In this document: positions 25,720 through 35,158 of the stretch, piece by piece
Layout: each line of letters opens with the position of its first letter
Numbering within the stretch: the stretch's first letter is position 1
DNA from: Dyella subtropica
GTDB lineage: Bacteria; Pseudomonadota; Gammaproteobacteria; Xanthomonadales; Rhodanobacteraceae
Length of the DNA: 64,000 bases
Reading direction: 5' to 3'
Assembly: GCF_026283965.1 (NCBI RefSeq)
Contig: NZ_JAPDPD010000010.1
Span: 119,668 to 183,667 of the forward strand
The notes under the pieces: model-generated
Told to the model about the DNA's origin: nothing
The model's database searches: none
The model's input: the letters and a program-made list of their open reading frames with translations, nothing else
Position numbers and translations under genes: made by a program

Positions 25720-28329
25720 GTGGTGGAGCAAAAAGGGGCGGAGGCCCCGAATCCGGCAGGTATCTTGGTAAGCCCGAGTCTGAGCGCCGTCTGGTTGCGC
25801 CGGCTCGCCGGACCGCTGTTGTCGGTGGGCATGCTGTGCCTGGCGCTATGGGCCCTGCATTCGCTGGCGAGCGAGGTGAGCTATCGCCAGGTGGCGCGCT
25901 ACGTCCATGGACTGGAGAATCACCGTATCGTGCTCGCCGTGCTGCTCACGGCGGCCAGCTACGGGGTGATGACGCTGTATGACTGGTTCGGCCTGGCCTC
26001 GATCGGGCGCCAGCTGCCGCGGGCACGCGTCACGCTGATCTCCTTTATCAGTTACGCCTTCAGCAATGCGCTGGGCATGGCGCTGCTGATCTCCGGCTCC
26101 ATCCGGTACCGCTTCTATATCCAGGCGGGTCTGTCCACTGTCGAAGTGGCGAAGGTGGTGCTGTATTGCACGGTCAGTTTCTGGCTGGGCCTGATCGCAC
26201 TGACCGGCGTCACCTTGCTGCTGGTGCCGGTACCGCCGTTCCTTCCGCTGGCCGGCTTTCGCATACCGGTGGCCATCGTGCTTACCCTGATTCCGCTGCT
26301 GTGGTTGGGCGGTAATCGGTTGCTGCGCCGGCCGCTGCGCCTGTGGCGCTGGCATGTGAATCTGCCGTCGCCGATGACGGCGGCGCGGCAGATCCTGACC
26401 GGTGCGGTGGACTGGGGGCTGGCGGCATGGGTGCTTTACTTGCTGATGCCGAACGAGGTCGACACCGGCTTCGGCCATTTCATGGCGATCTTCGTACTGG
26501 CGCAGATCGCTGGCCTGATCAGCCACGTGCCGGGTGGCCTGGGCGTGTTCGAAGCGGTGATGCTGGCCGGCTTCGGCGCCACCGGCAACCAAGGTCTTGA
26601 AGCGCCGATCCTGGGCGCGCTGGCCGCATATCGGCTGATCTACTACTTCCTGCCGCTATGCGCCGCCACCATGATGGTGTTGCTGCGCGAAGTGCGTGGA
26701 ATGCGCAGTAAGGCGTTGCTGGCACCGTGGTTCACGGGGTTGCTGCCGCCGTTCTTCGCCGGGCTGACCCTGGTGTCGGGTGCGGTGCTGCTGTTCTCGG
26801 GCGCGACGTCGGCGTTGCCAGGACGCATGGAAATCCTGCGCCATGTGCTGCCGCTGCCAGTGCTGGAGTTCTCGCACTTCCTGGCCAGCATGGTCGGCAT
26901 GCTGTTGCTGATCCTCGCGCGCGGCCTGCAGCGTCGGCTGGACGCGGCCTATGTGCTGACCCTGGTGCTGTTGCTGCTGGGTGCGGTGCTGTCGCTGCTC
27001 AAGGGCATCGATTACGAAGAAGCCACGTTGTTGTCGCTGCTGGCGCTGTGCCTGGCGCCGGCGCACAAGCTGTTCTATCGCCGCGCCTCGCTGTTCAGCG
27101 CCACCTTCTCGGTGGGTTGGATCATCGCGATCCTCGCTGTGCTCGGTTGCGCCGGTTGGCTGGTGGCTTTCAGTTACAAGCACGTGGAGTACAGCACCAA
27201 CCTGTGGTGGGAGTTCAGCTTCTATCACGGCGGTGCGCCGCGCGCGTTGCGCGCGCTGGTGGGCGCGATGGCGGTGGGCCTGCTGTTCGCGTTGGCCAAC
27301 TTGATCCGCCCGGCGCGGCCCAAGCTGCGCCTGCCGAACGAGGAGGAGCTGACCAAGGCGCTGCCGCTCATCAAGCACTACTCCTCCGCGCAGGCGCATC
27401 TCGCGCTGATGGGCGACAAGACCTTGCTGTTCGACGCGGAAGACAAAGCTTTCATCATGTACGACGTCGAAGGCCGCAGCTGGGTTGCTATGGGCGACCC
27501 TGTCGGCGAGGACGACGACACGCGCCGCGAGCTGGTGTGGACCTTCCGTGAGCAGTGCGAGCGTGCCGGTGGCTGGCCGCTGTTCTACCAGGTGCGTCCG
27601 GAGGATCTGGATCTGTACCTGGAAGTGGGCATGAACTTGCTGAAGATCGGTGAGGAAGCCCGCGTGCGCCTGGACACCTTCAATCTCGATGGCAAGTCGA
27701 AGAAGGTGCTGCGCAACACGATCAACAAACTCACGCGCGAAGGCATGCGCATGGAAATCGTGCCGGCCGAATCGGTGCCGGCGCTGCTGCCGCGGCTCAA
27801 GCAGATTTCCGATGCGTGGATGCGCGACAAGGGCGTGCGCGAGAAGGGCTTCTCGCTGGGCAGCTTCGATCCGCACTACCTCGCACGCACGCCGATGGCG
27901 GTGGTGTGGCAGGGCGAGCAGCTGGTGGCGTTCGCCAACTTGTTCCTCACCGACAGCAAGGACGAAGCTTCGCTGGATTTGATGCGCCATCTGCCGGACG
28001 GCACCTCGGGCATCATGGATTTCCTGTTCATCGAACTCATGCAGTGGGCGAAGCAGCAGGGCTATCGCTGGTTCAACCTGGGCATGGCACCGCTGTCGGG
28101 CCTGCAGAACCGGCGTACCGCGCCGCTGTGGAGTCGCCTTGGCGCGATGCTGTTCGGCCGCGGCGAGCGTTTCTACAACTTCCGCGGCCTGTACAAATAC
28201 AAAGACAAGTTCGATCCCGAATGGGAGCCGCGTTATCTCGCCGTACCAGGGGGCATTGCGCTGCCGCTGGTACTGGCCAATGTCGCCAGCCTGATCTCGG
28301 GTGGGCTCTCGGGTATGGTGCGTCGATGA
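25720..28329 (+). CDS. mprF: Phosphatidylglycerol lysyltransferase/flippase MprF
   Basis: A protein of about 869 residues that transfers an amino acid (usually Lys or Ala) from tRNA to phosphatidylglycerol and flips the product, lowering membrane negative charge and increasing resistance to cationic peptides. An N-terminal flippase domain of many helices (SFISYAFSNALGMALLISGSIRYR is split here over two lines of the fold) is followed by further helices and the C-terminal DUF2156 synthase domain (KALPLIKHYSSAQAHLALMG, MYDVEGRSWVAMGDPVG, FNLGMAPLSGL). The GTG at 25720 is chosen because GGAGG sits 10 bp upstream; a TTG at 25696 is possible. It overlaps virJ as ATGA. Confidence 0.92.
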   Translation: MVEQKGAEAPNPAGILVSPSLSAVWLRRLAGPLLSVGMLCLALWALHSLASEVSYRQVARYVHGLENHRIVLAVLLTAASYGVMTLYDWFGLASIGRQLPRARVTLISFISYAFSNALGMALLISGSIRYRFYIQAGLSTVEVAKVVLYCTVSFWLGLIALTGVTLLLVPVPPFLPLAGFRIPVAIVLTLIPLLWLGGNRLLRRPLRLWRWHVNLPSPMTAARQILTGAVDWGLAAWVLYLLMPNEVDTGFGHFMAIFVLAQIAGLISHVPGGLGVFEAVMLAGFGATGNQGLEAPILGALAAYRLIYYFLPLCAATMMVLLREVRGMRSKALLAPWFTGLLPPFFAGLTLVSGAVLLFSGATSALPGRMEILRHVLPLPVLEFSHFLASMVGMLLLILARGLQRRLDAAYVLTLVLLLLGAVLSLLKGIDYEEATLLSLLALCLAPAHKLFYRRASLFSATFSVGWIIAILAVLGCAGWLVAFSYKHVEYSTNLWWEFSFYHGGAPRALRALVGAMAVGLLFALANLIRPARPKLRLPNEEELTKALPLIKHYSSAQAHLALMGDKTLLFDAEDKAFIMYDVEGRSWVAMGDPVGEDDDTRRELVWTFREQCERAGGWPLFYQVRPEDLDLYLEVGMNLLKIGEEARVRLDTFNLDGKSKKVLRNTINKLTREGMRMEIVPAESVPALLPRLKQISDAWMRDKGVREKGFSLGSFDPHYLARTPMAVVWQGEQLVAFANLFLTDSKDEASLDLMRHLPDGTSGIMDFLFIELMQWAKQQGYRWFNLGMAPLSGLQNRRTAPLWSRLGAMLFGRGERFYNFRGLYKYKDKFDPEWEPRYLAVPGGIALPLVLANVASLISGGLSGMVRR

Positions 28330-29114
28330 AACGTGTTACGAAGATTTTTTCCATCGCGGTGTTGATCGCCGCTGCGGGCGGCCTGCTGGTCTGGCAGCCA
28401 TGGCATCACGCGACCATGCAGGAATCCCTGTTGGTTCTGCCGGCGAAGACCGGCGTGACGCCGATGGCCGGCCGCGACGACGTGGTCGCCATCTTCTATT
28501 CCGGCGATGGCGGCTGGCGCGATCTGGACAAGCAACTCGGCGCCATCCTGTCCGATCACGGCATTCCGGTACTCGGCGTGAGCCTGCTCCAGTACTACTG
28601 GCGGGAGCGTTCGCCGGAAGCCTCCGCCGCCGACCTCGATGCCTTGATCTCCCAGTACACCGACAAGCTCGGCAAGAAGCGCGTGTGGCTGATCGGCTTC
28701 TCGTTCGGTGCGGACGTGCTGCCCTCCGTGGTCGACCATCTCAGCCCGGAGAATCGTGCTCGCGTGGCGCAAGTGGTGCTGCTGTCGCCCAGCAAGGACG
28801 CCAACTTCGAGATCGAGATGGAAGGCTATATGGTCGAGGGCTGGTGGAAGACCCACACCCAGGATTTCTTCCAGTGGCTCAATCCGGTCAAGCACTACGA
28901 CGCGCGACCGCCCTTGCTCGCCTTGCAGGGCAAGCCGCCGGTGATGTGCTACTACGGCAAGGACGATGAGGACGAGACCATCTGCGCCACCTCGGGTCTG
29001 CCGGCGTGGATCAAGGTGTACCGGAAGCCGGGCGACCACCACTTCGATTACGACTACGAAGGGCTGGCGCGGCAGATGATTTCGGACCTGCCCGCGGCGT
29101 CTACCGTTCCGTGA
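28326..29114 (+). CDS. virJ: VirJ/AcvB family protein, putative lysyl-phosphatidylglycerol hydrolase
   Basis: A 262-residue exported alpha/beta hydrolase. After an N-terminal signal anchor (IFSIAVLIAAAGGLLVW) come the VirJ-type VVAIFYSGDGGWRDLDKQLG segment, the nucleophile elbow GFSFGAD with Ser126, and a late histidine in KPGDHHFDYDYEG. In Agrobacterium the homologous AcvB hydrolyses lysyl-phosphatidylglycerol made by LpiA, a MprF homologue. The ATGA overlap with mprF here matches that pairing: synthesis and turnover of the same lipid from one transcript. The enzymatic role in this organism is inferred. Confidence 0.87.
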   Translation: MKRVTKIFSIAVLIAAAGGLLVWQPWHHATMQESLLVLPAKTGVTPMAGRDDVVAIFYSGDGGWRDLDKQLGAILSDHGIPVLGVSLLQYYWRERSPEASAADLDALISQYTDKLGKKRVWLIGFSFGADVLPSVVDHLSPENRARVAQVVLLSPSKDANFEIEMEGYMVEGWWKTHTQDFFQWLNPVKHYDARPPLLALQGKPPVMCYYGKDDEDETICATSGLPAWIKVYRKPGDHHFDYDYEGLARQMISDLPAASTVP

Positions 29115-29231
29115 TGCCTGCGTCAGCTGACGCGGCATGACCTTTGTCCGATATCCCTCGCGGTAACGGGCTTTAAGATCCGCCGATCCCATCCGGGTGT
29201 TCCGGTTGCGCCTTACCTGCGAGGTTTGCCC

Positions 29232-30392
29232 ATGGATCGTCGCGATTTTCTCCTCTCTTCGTTCGCAGCCGGTGCGGCCGGCCTGCTTCCCGCCTTCGGT
29301 GCGTCGGCGCTCCCTGCGTCGATGTCGCCGAAGAGCCCGGACGATCCCGACCACATCCACGACGCGGTCATCCTGATCGGCGACGCCGTTCCTCGCTACA
29401 ACCGCGACGTGCTGGCCCGGCTGGATCAGTTGTTGCAGTCGCGCGACAAGGTGAGCGACGGTTATCTGGCAAGGGGCGCCGTGGCGGAACTGGAACAGCG
29501 TTTCGCGGCCTTGTTCGGCAAGGAGGACGCCGCCTTCCTTCCCACCGGCACCTTGGCCAATCAGGTGGCATTGCGTGTGTTGTGCGGCGAGCATCGGCGT
29601 GCGCTGGTGCAACAGGAGAGCCATGTCTATCGCGATGAGAGCGATGCGGTGACGACGCTCAGCGGCATCAATCTGGTGCCGTTGGCTCCGGGACGGGCGA
29701 CGCCGGATCTGGCCGAAGTGGAGGCCGCCATCACGCTGGCGGAGAAAGCCGCGTATCCGTTGCCGATCGGCGCCTTGTCGCTGGAAAGCCCAGTGCGCCG
29801 CGCGGACGGTGCGATGGTGCCCTACGACGCCGCGGCAAAGATCACCACGCTGGCTCGTTCGAAAGGCATCGGCACGCATCTGGATGGCGCGCGCCTATTG
29901 CTCAACATGGGAGCTGATGGTTTCGCTGTCGACCAATACAGCGCACTGTTCGATACGGTGTATGTGTCGCTCTACAAGTATTTGGGCGCGCCGTTCGGCG
30001 CCATCCTTGCCGGCACCAAGACCACGGTCGCCAAGGCGCGCGAAATGCGGCATATCTTCGGCGGCACTATTTATCACGGTTGGCAGGCGGCCTTGTTGGC
30101 GCTCGATGGGCTGGACGGTTTCGAGCAGCGCTTCGCGCGCGTCCGCGTTGCTGGGGATCAGTTGCTGGCCGGATTGGCCAAGGTCGACGGTCTGACCGTG
30201 CAGCGTGTGGAACACGGCAGCAACATCCATTTCCTCCAGGTGGCGAGCGGCCGGCAGCAGGGATTGGTGCAGCGTCTGCGCGCGGCGAATATCCATGTTG
30301 GCGACATCGAACAAGGGCGTCTGTCGCTGACCTTCAACGAAACCCTGCTGCGCAAGGATCCCGGTGAGATCGTCAAAGTTTTCGCTAGCTGA
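29232..30392 (+). CDS. Tat-exported PLP-dependent lyase of the threonine aldolase family
   Basis: A 386-residue fold-type I PLP enzyme of the beta-eliminating lyase/threonine aldolase family. ATG at 29232 follows a GAGG site by 7 bp. The N-terminus MDRRDFLLSSFAAGAAGLLP is a twin-arginine signal (RRDFLL) with a hydrophobic stretch and a probable cleavage site near residue 30. The core shows FLPTGTLANQVALRVL, THLDGARLLLN and SLYKYLGAPFGAIL, with the PLP-binding lysine in YKY. Threonine aldolases are normally cytosolic, so the export signal is unusual. The next gene starts inside its 3' end. Confidence 0.87.
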   Translation: MDRRDFLLSSFAAGAAGLLPAFGASALPASMSPKSPDDPDHIHDAVILIGDAVPRYNRDVLARLDQLLQSRDKVSDGYLARGAVAELEQRFAALFGKEDAAFLPTGTLANQVALRVLCGEHRRALVQQESHVYRDESDAVTTLSGINLVPLAPGRATPDLAEVEAAITLAEKAAYPLPIGALSLESPVRRADGAMVPYDAAAKITTLARSKGIGTHLDGARLLLNMGADGFAVDQYSALFDTVYVSLYKYLGAPFGAILAGTKTTVAKAREMRHIFGGTIYHGWQAALLALDGLDGFEQRFARVRVAGDQLLAGLAKVDGLTVQRVEHGSNIHFLQVASGRQQGLVQRLRAANIHVGDIEQGRLSLTFNETLLRKDPGEIVKVFAS

Positions 30393-31557
30393 GTCTCCCA
30401 TCGCCGATGCCGGGCGCAATGCCGGCATCGATCTTCTGCGCGGCATCGCCATCCTGCTGGTGGTGCTGCATCACATTGGCTTGCGCATACCACTGAAGAA
30501 GACGGCGTTGGCGGACGTGCTTCCGGCCCGTTTGCTGAGTGCGTTGAACTTCAACGGCTACGAGGCCGTGTTCGTGTTCTTCGTGATCTCCGGCTTCCTG
30601 ATCGCGAGCAATGCCATACGCCGCTGGGGAGCTCTCGGCCAGATCGACGTGCGGGCGTTCTATGCGCGTCGCTTTGCGCGCATCGTGCCCTGTCTGTTGG
30701 CATTGGTGGCGGTGCTCAGCGCACTGCACCTGCTGGATGTGCAGGACTACGTCATTGCCCGAGAAGGCCAGTCGCTTCCGCGCGCGATTTTTGCCGCGCT
30801 GGGACTGCACCTGAACTGGTACGAAGGGCAGACCGGTTATTTGCCTGGCAACTGGGACGTGCTGTGGTCCCTGTCGATCGAGGAAGTGTTCTATCTCGGT
30901 TTTCCGTTGGTATGCCTGCTGATGCGGCGCGACAGATTGCTGGCGCCCTTGTTGCTGGTTTTGGCGCTGGCTTTGCCATGGGCGCTCGCCTCGCTGGACG
31001 GCAATGAGATATGGAAGGAGAAGGCTTACCTGCCGGGCATGGCGGCCATCGCCACCGGCGTGCTTGGCGCCTTGATGGTGGCGCGTTGGCAGGCGCCGCG
31101 CTGGGCCATGCGCCTGCTGCAATGGATCGGATCGGCGGGGCTGGTTGCGGTGTTCATCGGCATGCACTGGCTGTGGCCGCTGCTGCAGGATGGCGTGATG
31201 TTGCTGCTCACGTTCTCGGCGCTCTGTGTGCTGATGGCTTGCCATCAACGCGAGGCGTTTGGGCCGTCGCGTCCGCTTCCGGGTTTCGGCTGGCTGCGTC
31301 GGTGGGGACGCCTCAGCTACGAGATCTACCTCACGCATATGTTCGTGGTCTTTGCGATCGTGCGGCTGTTCCAGGCTACCGGCGGCGACCTGCGCTGGGG
31401 ATGGGTGTGGTATCTGCCGGCGCTGCCGCTGTGCTGGCTACTTGGCATAGCGGTGGAGTGCTATCTGTCCACGCCATGCGAGCGGTGGCTGCGTGGGCGC
31501 CTGCTTCGTCCCGAATCGCAGCACGAATCGCCAGCGAGCATCCCTGGATTAGGGTGA
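30364..31557 (+). CDS. Acyltransferase family 3 (OafA/YrhL-like) membrane protein
   Basis: A 397-residue polytopic O-acyltransferase. IDLLRGIAILLVVLHHIGLR near residue 22 contains the family's RG and HH elements, and FVFFVISGFLIASNAIRRWG and WDVLWSLSIEEVFYLGFPLV (SxExQFYLxFP-type motif) are diagnostic. Such enzymes acetylate or succinylate surface glycans and lipids. The GTG start at 30364 overlaps the preceding lyase gene by 29 bp and has AAGGAT upstream; there is no better start downstream. The tight overlap implies co-expression with the exported lyase. Confidence 0.87.
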   Translation: MRSSKFSLAESPIADAGRNAGIDLLRGIAILLVVLHHIGLRIPLKKTALADVLPARLLSALNFNGYEAVFVFFVISGFLIASNAIRRWGALGQIDVRAFYARRFARIVPCLLALVAVLSALHLLDVQDYVIAREGQSLPRAIFAALGLHLNWYEGQTGYLPGNWDVLWSLSIEEVFYLGFPLVCLLMRRDRLLAPLLLVLALALPWALASLDGNEIWKEKAYLPGMAAIATGVLGALMVARWQAPRWAMRLLQWIGSAGLVAVFIGMHWLWPLLQDGVMLLLTFSALCVLMACHQREAFGPSRPLPGFGWLRRWGRLSYEIYLTHMFVVFAIVRLFQATGGDLRWGWVWYLPALPLCWLLGIAVECYLSTPCERWLRGRLLRPESQHESPASIPGLG

Positions 31558-31684
31558 GCGCTTGCGCGAACCTGACGAGTGGGTAGGCACGGCACCCGCC
31601 GGCCTGTGTGGCCGGGTACTGCTCAAGAAGCAACCACCCGCGCCGTTACCTTCTACGTAACGCCACCTGTCGTTTCGTAGTTGA

Positions 31685-33238
31685 ATGCCCATGAAAAGAA
31701 TTACCGTCCGCACCCGCCTCACCGCCGCTTTCGGCTTGCTCACATTGCTGGTACTGACCACCGCGGCGGTGGGCGCCTGGGGCATTACGGGCCTCAACCG
31801 TACCGCAGTCGCTACACTGCAAGGCGACGTGAAGTTCTCCACCACCGTGCGCCGCATCCAGGCCGATCTGCTGGAGCTGCGCCGTTACGAGAAGGACAGC
31901 TTCATCAACATCGGCAATGCCGATACCGTGGCCTCCTATCGCGCCAAATGGACCAAGGCTCACGACACCACGGTGCGCGATCTGGAGACCATGCGCAGTT
32001 TCCCGGCCGGCGCCGTGGCGGCAGCCAAATTCGCCGAGCACCTGCACGCTTACGCCGACGGCTACAGCGCGACCATGCAGCGCGTCGTCTCCGGCACCCT
32101 CGCCAGCACTCGCGAAGCGAATACCTACTTCACCCAGTTCAAGGATGCCATCCGCGCGCTGGACGAGCTCTCGCTATCGCTCGCCGCCGATGCCGATGCA
32201 CGGGTCAGCGGCATCGAGCCCCAACTGCATGCCCGCGCGCGCGTTGCGATGATCGCCGCCGGCACCACCGTCAGCTGCGCCATCCTGATCGCCGCCATCC
32301 TGTCCTTTCTCACCACGCGCCGCATCATGACCCCGTTGATGCGCGCCCGCGGCCTGGCCACGGCGATCAGTGAAGGCCACCTCAACAATGCGCTGCTGGT
32401 AGAGGGTAGTGATGAGTTCAGCGATACGCTGCATGCCCTGCGAACGATGGACAGCAAGCTGGCTGAAATGGTCGGCAGCGTGCGCAGCACTTCCGAGCTG
32501 GTCACCGCCGCCGCGCGCGATATTTCGCAGGGTAACGACCATCTATCGCAGCGCACGCAGGAGCAAGCCTCCTCGCTGGAGGAAACCGCCGCCTCCATGG
32601 AGGAAATGACCGCCACCGTCACCCGCAACGCTGAGGGCGCCGAACAAGCGCGCGACCTGGCTTACAGCGTGCGCCAGAATGCCGAGCACGGCAGCCGCAT
32701 CGCCAAGGCGGCGATCGAGGCCATGCAGGACATCCGCGGCGCCAGCGGCAATATCGTGCAGATCATCGGCCTGATGGACGAGATCGCGTTCCAGACCAAC
32801 CTGCTCGCACTCAACGCCGCGGTTGAAGCGGCCAGCGCCGGTGCGCATGGCCGCGGCTTCGCCGTCGTCGCCAGCGAAGTGCGCAACCTCGCGCAACGCA
32901 GCGCTGCCGCCGCCAAAGACATCAAGCGGCTGATCAACGACAGCAACGAAAAAGTCGCGCATGGCACCGAACTGGTCGGCAAGACCGGTCAGGCGCTGCA
33001 GGGCATCGAGACCGGCGCCCGTAGTGTCAGTGGCATCGTCGAAGAAATTGCCGCAGCCTCGCAGGAGCAGTCGCAAGGCATCCACCAGGTCAACATCGCC
33101 ATCGCCACCATCGACGGTGTCACTCAGCAGAACGCTGCACTCGTGGAACAGGCCAGCGCTGCCAGCTGTAGCGCACTGCACCTGGCGCAGGATCTGCTGC
33201 GCCAGATGGCGTTCTTCAAGGTCAACGTCGTGGCGTAG
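31685..33238 (+). CDS. Methyl-accepting chemotaxis protein
   Basis: A 517-residue class I chemoreceptor. An N-terminal helix (LTAAFGLLTLLVLTTAAVGAW) is followed by a four-helix-bundle ligand domain (about 35-190, with LRRYEKDSFINIGN), a second helix (VAMIAAGTTVSCAILIAAIL), a HAMP domain and the signalling domain. The hairpin tip DEIAFQTNLLALNAAVEAA is conserved, but the following canonical RAGEQGRGF reads SAGAHGRGF, replacing Arg, Glu and Gln. No CheR/CheB tether pentapeptide ends the protein. It is a solitary gene, convergent with an MBL hydrolase. Confidence 0.93.
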   Translation: MPMKRITVRTRLTAAFGLLTLLVLTTAAVGAWGITGLNRTAVATLQGDVKFSTTVRRIQADLLELRRYEKDSFINIGNADTVASYRAKWTKAHDTTVRDLETMRSFPAGAVAAAKFAEHLHAYADGYSATMQRVVSGTLASTREANTYFTQFKDAIRALDELSLSLAADADARVSGIEPQLHARARVAMIAAGTTVSCAILIAAILSFLTTRRIMTPLMRARGLATAISEGHLNNALLVEGSDEFSDTLHALRTMDSKLAEMVGSVRSTSELVTAAARDISQGNDHLSQRTQEQASSLEETAASMEEMTATVTRNAEGAEQARDLAYSVRQNAEHGSRIAKAAIEAMQDIRGASGNIVQIIGLMDEIAFQTNLLALNAAVEAASAGAHGRGFAVVASEVRNLAQRSAAAAKDIKRLINDSNEKVAHGTELVGKTGQALQGIETGARSVSGIVEEIAAASQEQSQGIHQVNIAIATIDGVTQQNAALVEQASAASCSALHLAQDLLRQMAFFKVNVVA

Positions 33239-33268
33239 GTTGGGTTGAGCGCCAGCGAACCCCAACCT
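33237..33268. terminator. Hairpin between convergent MCP and MBL genes
   Basis: AGGTTGGG (33237-33244) and CCCAACCT (33261-33268) form a perfect 8-bp stem with a 16-base loop, located exactly between two converging genes, where a bidirectional terminator is expected. A related CCCAACCTGC hairpin follows ribBA at 49001-49030, so this may be a small dispersed element. Confidence 0.5.
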
Positions 33269-33279
33269 GCGGCGCGCTT

Positions 33280-34242
33280 TCAAAGCTCCATCAGGTCGCG
33301 CCCTACCACCAGCCGTCCCTTGAAATGCGGTGCCACCGCGTCGCGCCATACCTCGTCGGCAAGCGAGGCATCGCCACCCGGCACGAAGTGCGACAGCACC
33401 AGGGTTTTTACGCCCGCCTCGCTGGCGACGCGTCCGACCTGTTCGGTGGTGGTGTGGCTGGCGAGCAGGTGCTCGCGCAGGTAGGCTGCGTTCGGCTCGC
33501 TTGCGATCAGTTTTTCCAGGGCGGGTAGATACATCACTTCGTGCACCAGCACGTCGGCGCCGTGCGCGAGTTCGATCAGCGCGTCTGACGGCCGTGTATC
33601 GCCGGAGAACACGATGGAGCGGTCCGGACAGTCAAAGCGATAGGCAAAAGCGGGTGCGACCGGCGGGTGTTGCACCAGTGCGGCGGTGACCTTGACCCGC
33701 TCGTCTTGCATCACCAGGCCGCCGCGAGTGATTTCATGCGGAGCGATCAGCGGTGCCAGGGCAGGGCGTCCCTCGTCGGCGATGCGTGTGCGAATGTCGT
33801 AGTCGTTCATTTGCAGGAACAACTCGGTCATCTTCGCCAGCGGCGGCGGTCCCCAGGTGTCGACACCCGTGTGCAGTTTCGCTGCCCAGGCCAGCCACAA
33901 CAGATTGCCGTAGTCGGCGTTGTGGTCGGAATGCTGGTGGGTGATGAAGACGTTGCGAATGGCGCCAAGATCGAGCCCGGCCTTCACCATCTGCTGTGCC
34001 ACGCCGTTGCCGCAATCGATCACGTAGATGACGCCATCCACCACGATGGCCTGCGCCGGTGCCGCGCGATTCGGTTTTGGCGTAGGGCCGCCAGCCGTGC
34101 CGAGCAGGATCAGGCGCGAGCGCGAGGCGGGTGCGGCGCGGAGCGCGAAGGGTAGGGCGCCGCAGGCGGCGAGGCCGAGCGAAAGGCCAGCGGCCTTCAG
34201 TAGCCGGCGGCGGCGATGATCGATCTCGCTATCGGTGTGCAT
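33280..34242 (-). CDS. Exported MBL-fold metallo-hydrolase
   Basis: A 320-residue metallo-beta-lactamase-fold protein close to the RNase Z/arylsulfatase-like subgroup. The N-terminus (DHRRRRLLKAAGLSLGLAACGAL) looks like a twin-arginine or lipoprotein-like export signal. The metal signature THQHSDH lies near residue 102, with later FSGDTRPSDALIELA, VHEVMY and SHFVPGG supplying further metal ligands. The export signal argues against a tRNA-processing role. The substrate is unknown. It is transcribed toward the MCP gene and lies 63 bp downstream of pyrF on the same strand. Confidence 0.85.
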   Translation of the reverse strand: MHTDSEIDHRRRRLLKAAGLSLGLAACGALPFALRAAPASRSRLILLGTAGGPTPKPNRAAPAQAIVVDGVIYVIDCGNGVAQQMVKAGLDLGAIRNVFITHQHSDHNADYGNLLWLAWAAKLHTGVDTWGPPPLAKMTELFLQMNDYDIRTRIADEGRPALAPLIAPHEITRGGLVMQDERVKVTAALVQHPPVAPAFAYRFDCPDRSIVFSGDTRPSDALIELAHGADVLVHEVMYLPALEKLIASEPNAAYLREHLLASHTTTEQVGRVASEAGVKTLVLSHFVPGGDASLADEVWRDAVAPHFKGRLVVGRDLMEL

Positions 34243-34305
34243 GACAACGCCAAGCGCCAGAGAAGCCCGGACTATGCCGCGATCCCGGTGGCATGAAAAG
34301 AACGT

Positions 34306-35133
34306 TCAGCGATAGCTATTGATCGTGTCGCGTAGTTCCAGCGTGGCTTTGCGTGCCGCGTGGGCGAAGTCCTCACCGTTGCCGGCGTACAGGATGGCGC
34401 GAGAGGAACTGATCATCAGGCCGGCGCCATGGGCCGTGCGGCCATTACGCACCACGGCTTCGACATCGCCCCCCTGCGCGCCGATACCCGGCACCAGCAG
34501 TGGCATGTCGCCGACCAGTGCGCGCACTTCGGCCAGTTGCTCTGGCCAGGTGGCGCCGGTGACCAGGGCGCAGTTGCCGTGGCTGTTCCAGTCGCGCGCG
34601 ATGATCTTCGCTACGTGCTGGTATAGCGGCATGGTGTGGCCGTGTTCGTCAGTCACGGAGAGATCCTGCAGGTCGGCTGCGCCCGGGTTGGACGTATGGC
34701 AAAGCAGGATCACGCCCTTATCGGCGTGATTGAGAAATGGCTGGATCGAGTCGCGGCCGAGATACGGATTCAAGGTGACGGCGTCGGCACCGTAGCGATC
34801 GAATGCCTCGCTGGCGTACTGCTGCGCCGTACTGCCGATGTCGCCGCGCTTGGCGTCGAGGATCACCGGCACGCCCGGGTGATTAGCGTGGATGTGCGCG
34901 ATCAGGCGCTCCAGCGCATCCTCCGCGCGCAGTGCGGCGAAGTGTGCGATCTGCGGCTTATAGGCGCAGACCAGGTCGGCGGTGGCGTCGACGATGTTGC
35001 GGCAGAAGGTGAACACCGCATCCGCGTCGTTACGCAGGTGGGCGGGGAATTTCGCGGGCTCGGGATCGAGGCCGACGCAGACCAGTGAGTTGTTGCGTGC
35101 CCATGCCTGTTGCAATGCCTGCATGAAACTCAT
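34306..35133 (-). CDS. pyrF: Orotidine 5'-phosphate decarboxylase (type 2)
   Basis: A 275-residue enzyme catalysing the last step of UMP synthesis. It is the longer subfamily 2 form with [14 protein letters not shown] at the start and the catalytic [12 protein letters not shown] (Asp93, Lys95, Asp98). Phosphate-binding elements appear in [12 protein letters not shown] and [12 protein letters not shown]. It stands alone without other pyrimidine genes, as is common. A near-perfect inverted repeat separates it from ettA upstream. Confidence 0.95.
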   Translation of the reverse strand: MSFMQALQQAWARNNSLVCVGLDPEPAKFPAHLRNDADAVFTFCRNIVDATADLVCAYKPQIAHFAALRAEDALERLIAHIHANHPGVPVILDAKRGDIGSTAQQYASEAFDRYGADAVTLNPYLGRDSIQPFLNHADKGVILLCHTSNPGAADLQDLSVTDEHGHTMPLYQHVAKIIARDWNSHGNCALVTGATWPEQLAEVRALVGDMPLLVPGIGAQGGDVEAVVRNGRTAHGAGLMISSSRAILYAGNGEDFAHAARKATLELRDTINSYR

Positions 35134-35158
35134 GGTGGTCTCCGGTGATCTTTGTGTT

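Noticed and set aside
26656..29879. Long minus-strand frames opposite mprF, virJ and the PLP lyase
   Set aside because: Composition is typical of antisense frames; the plus-strand genes have conserved domains and coupled starts.
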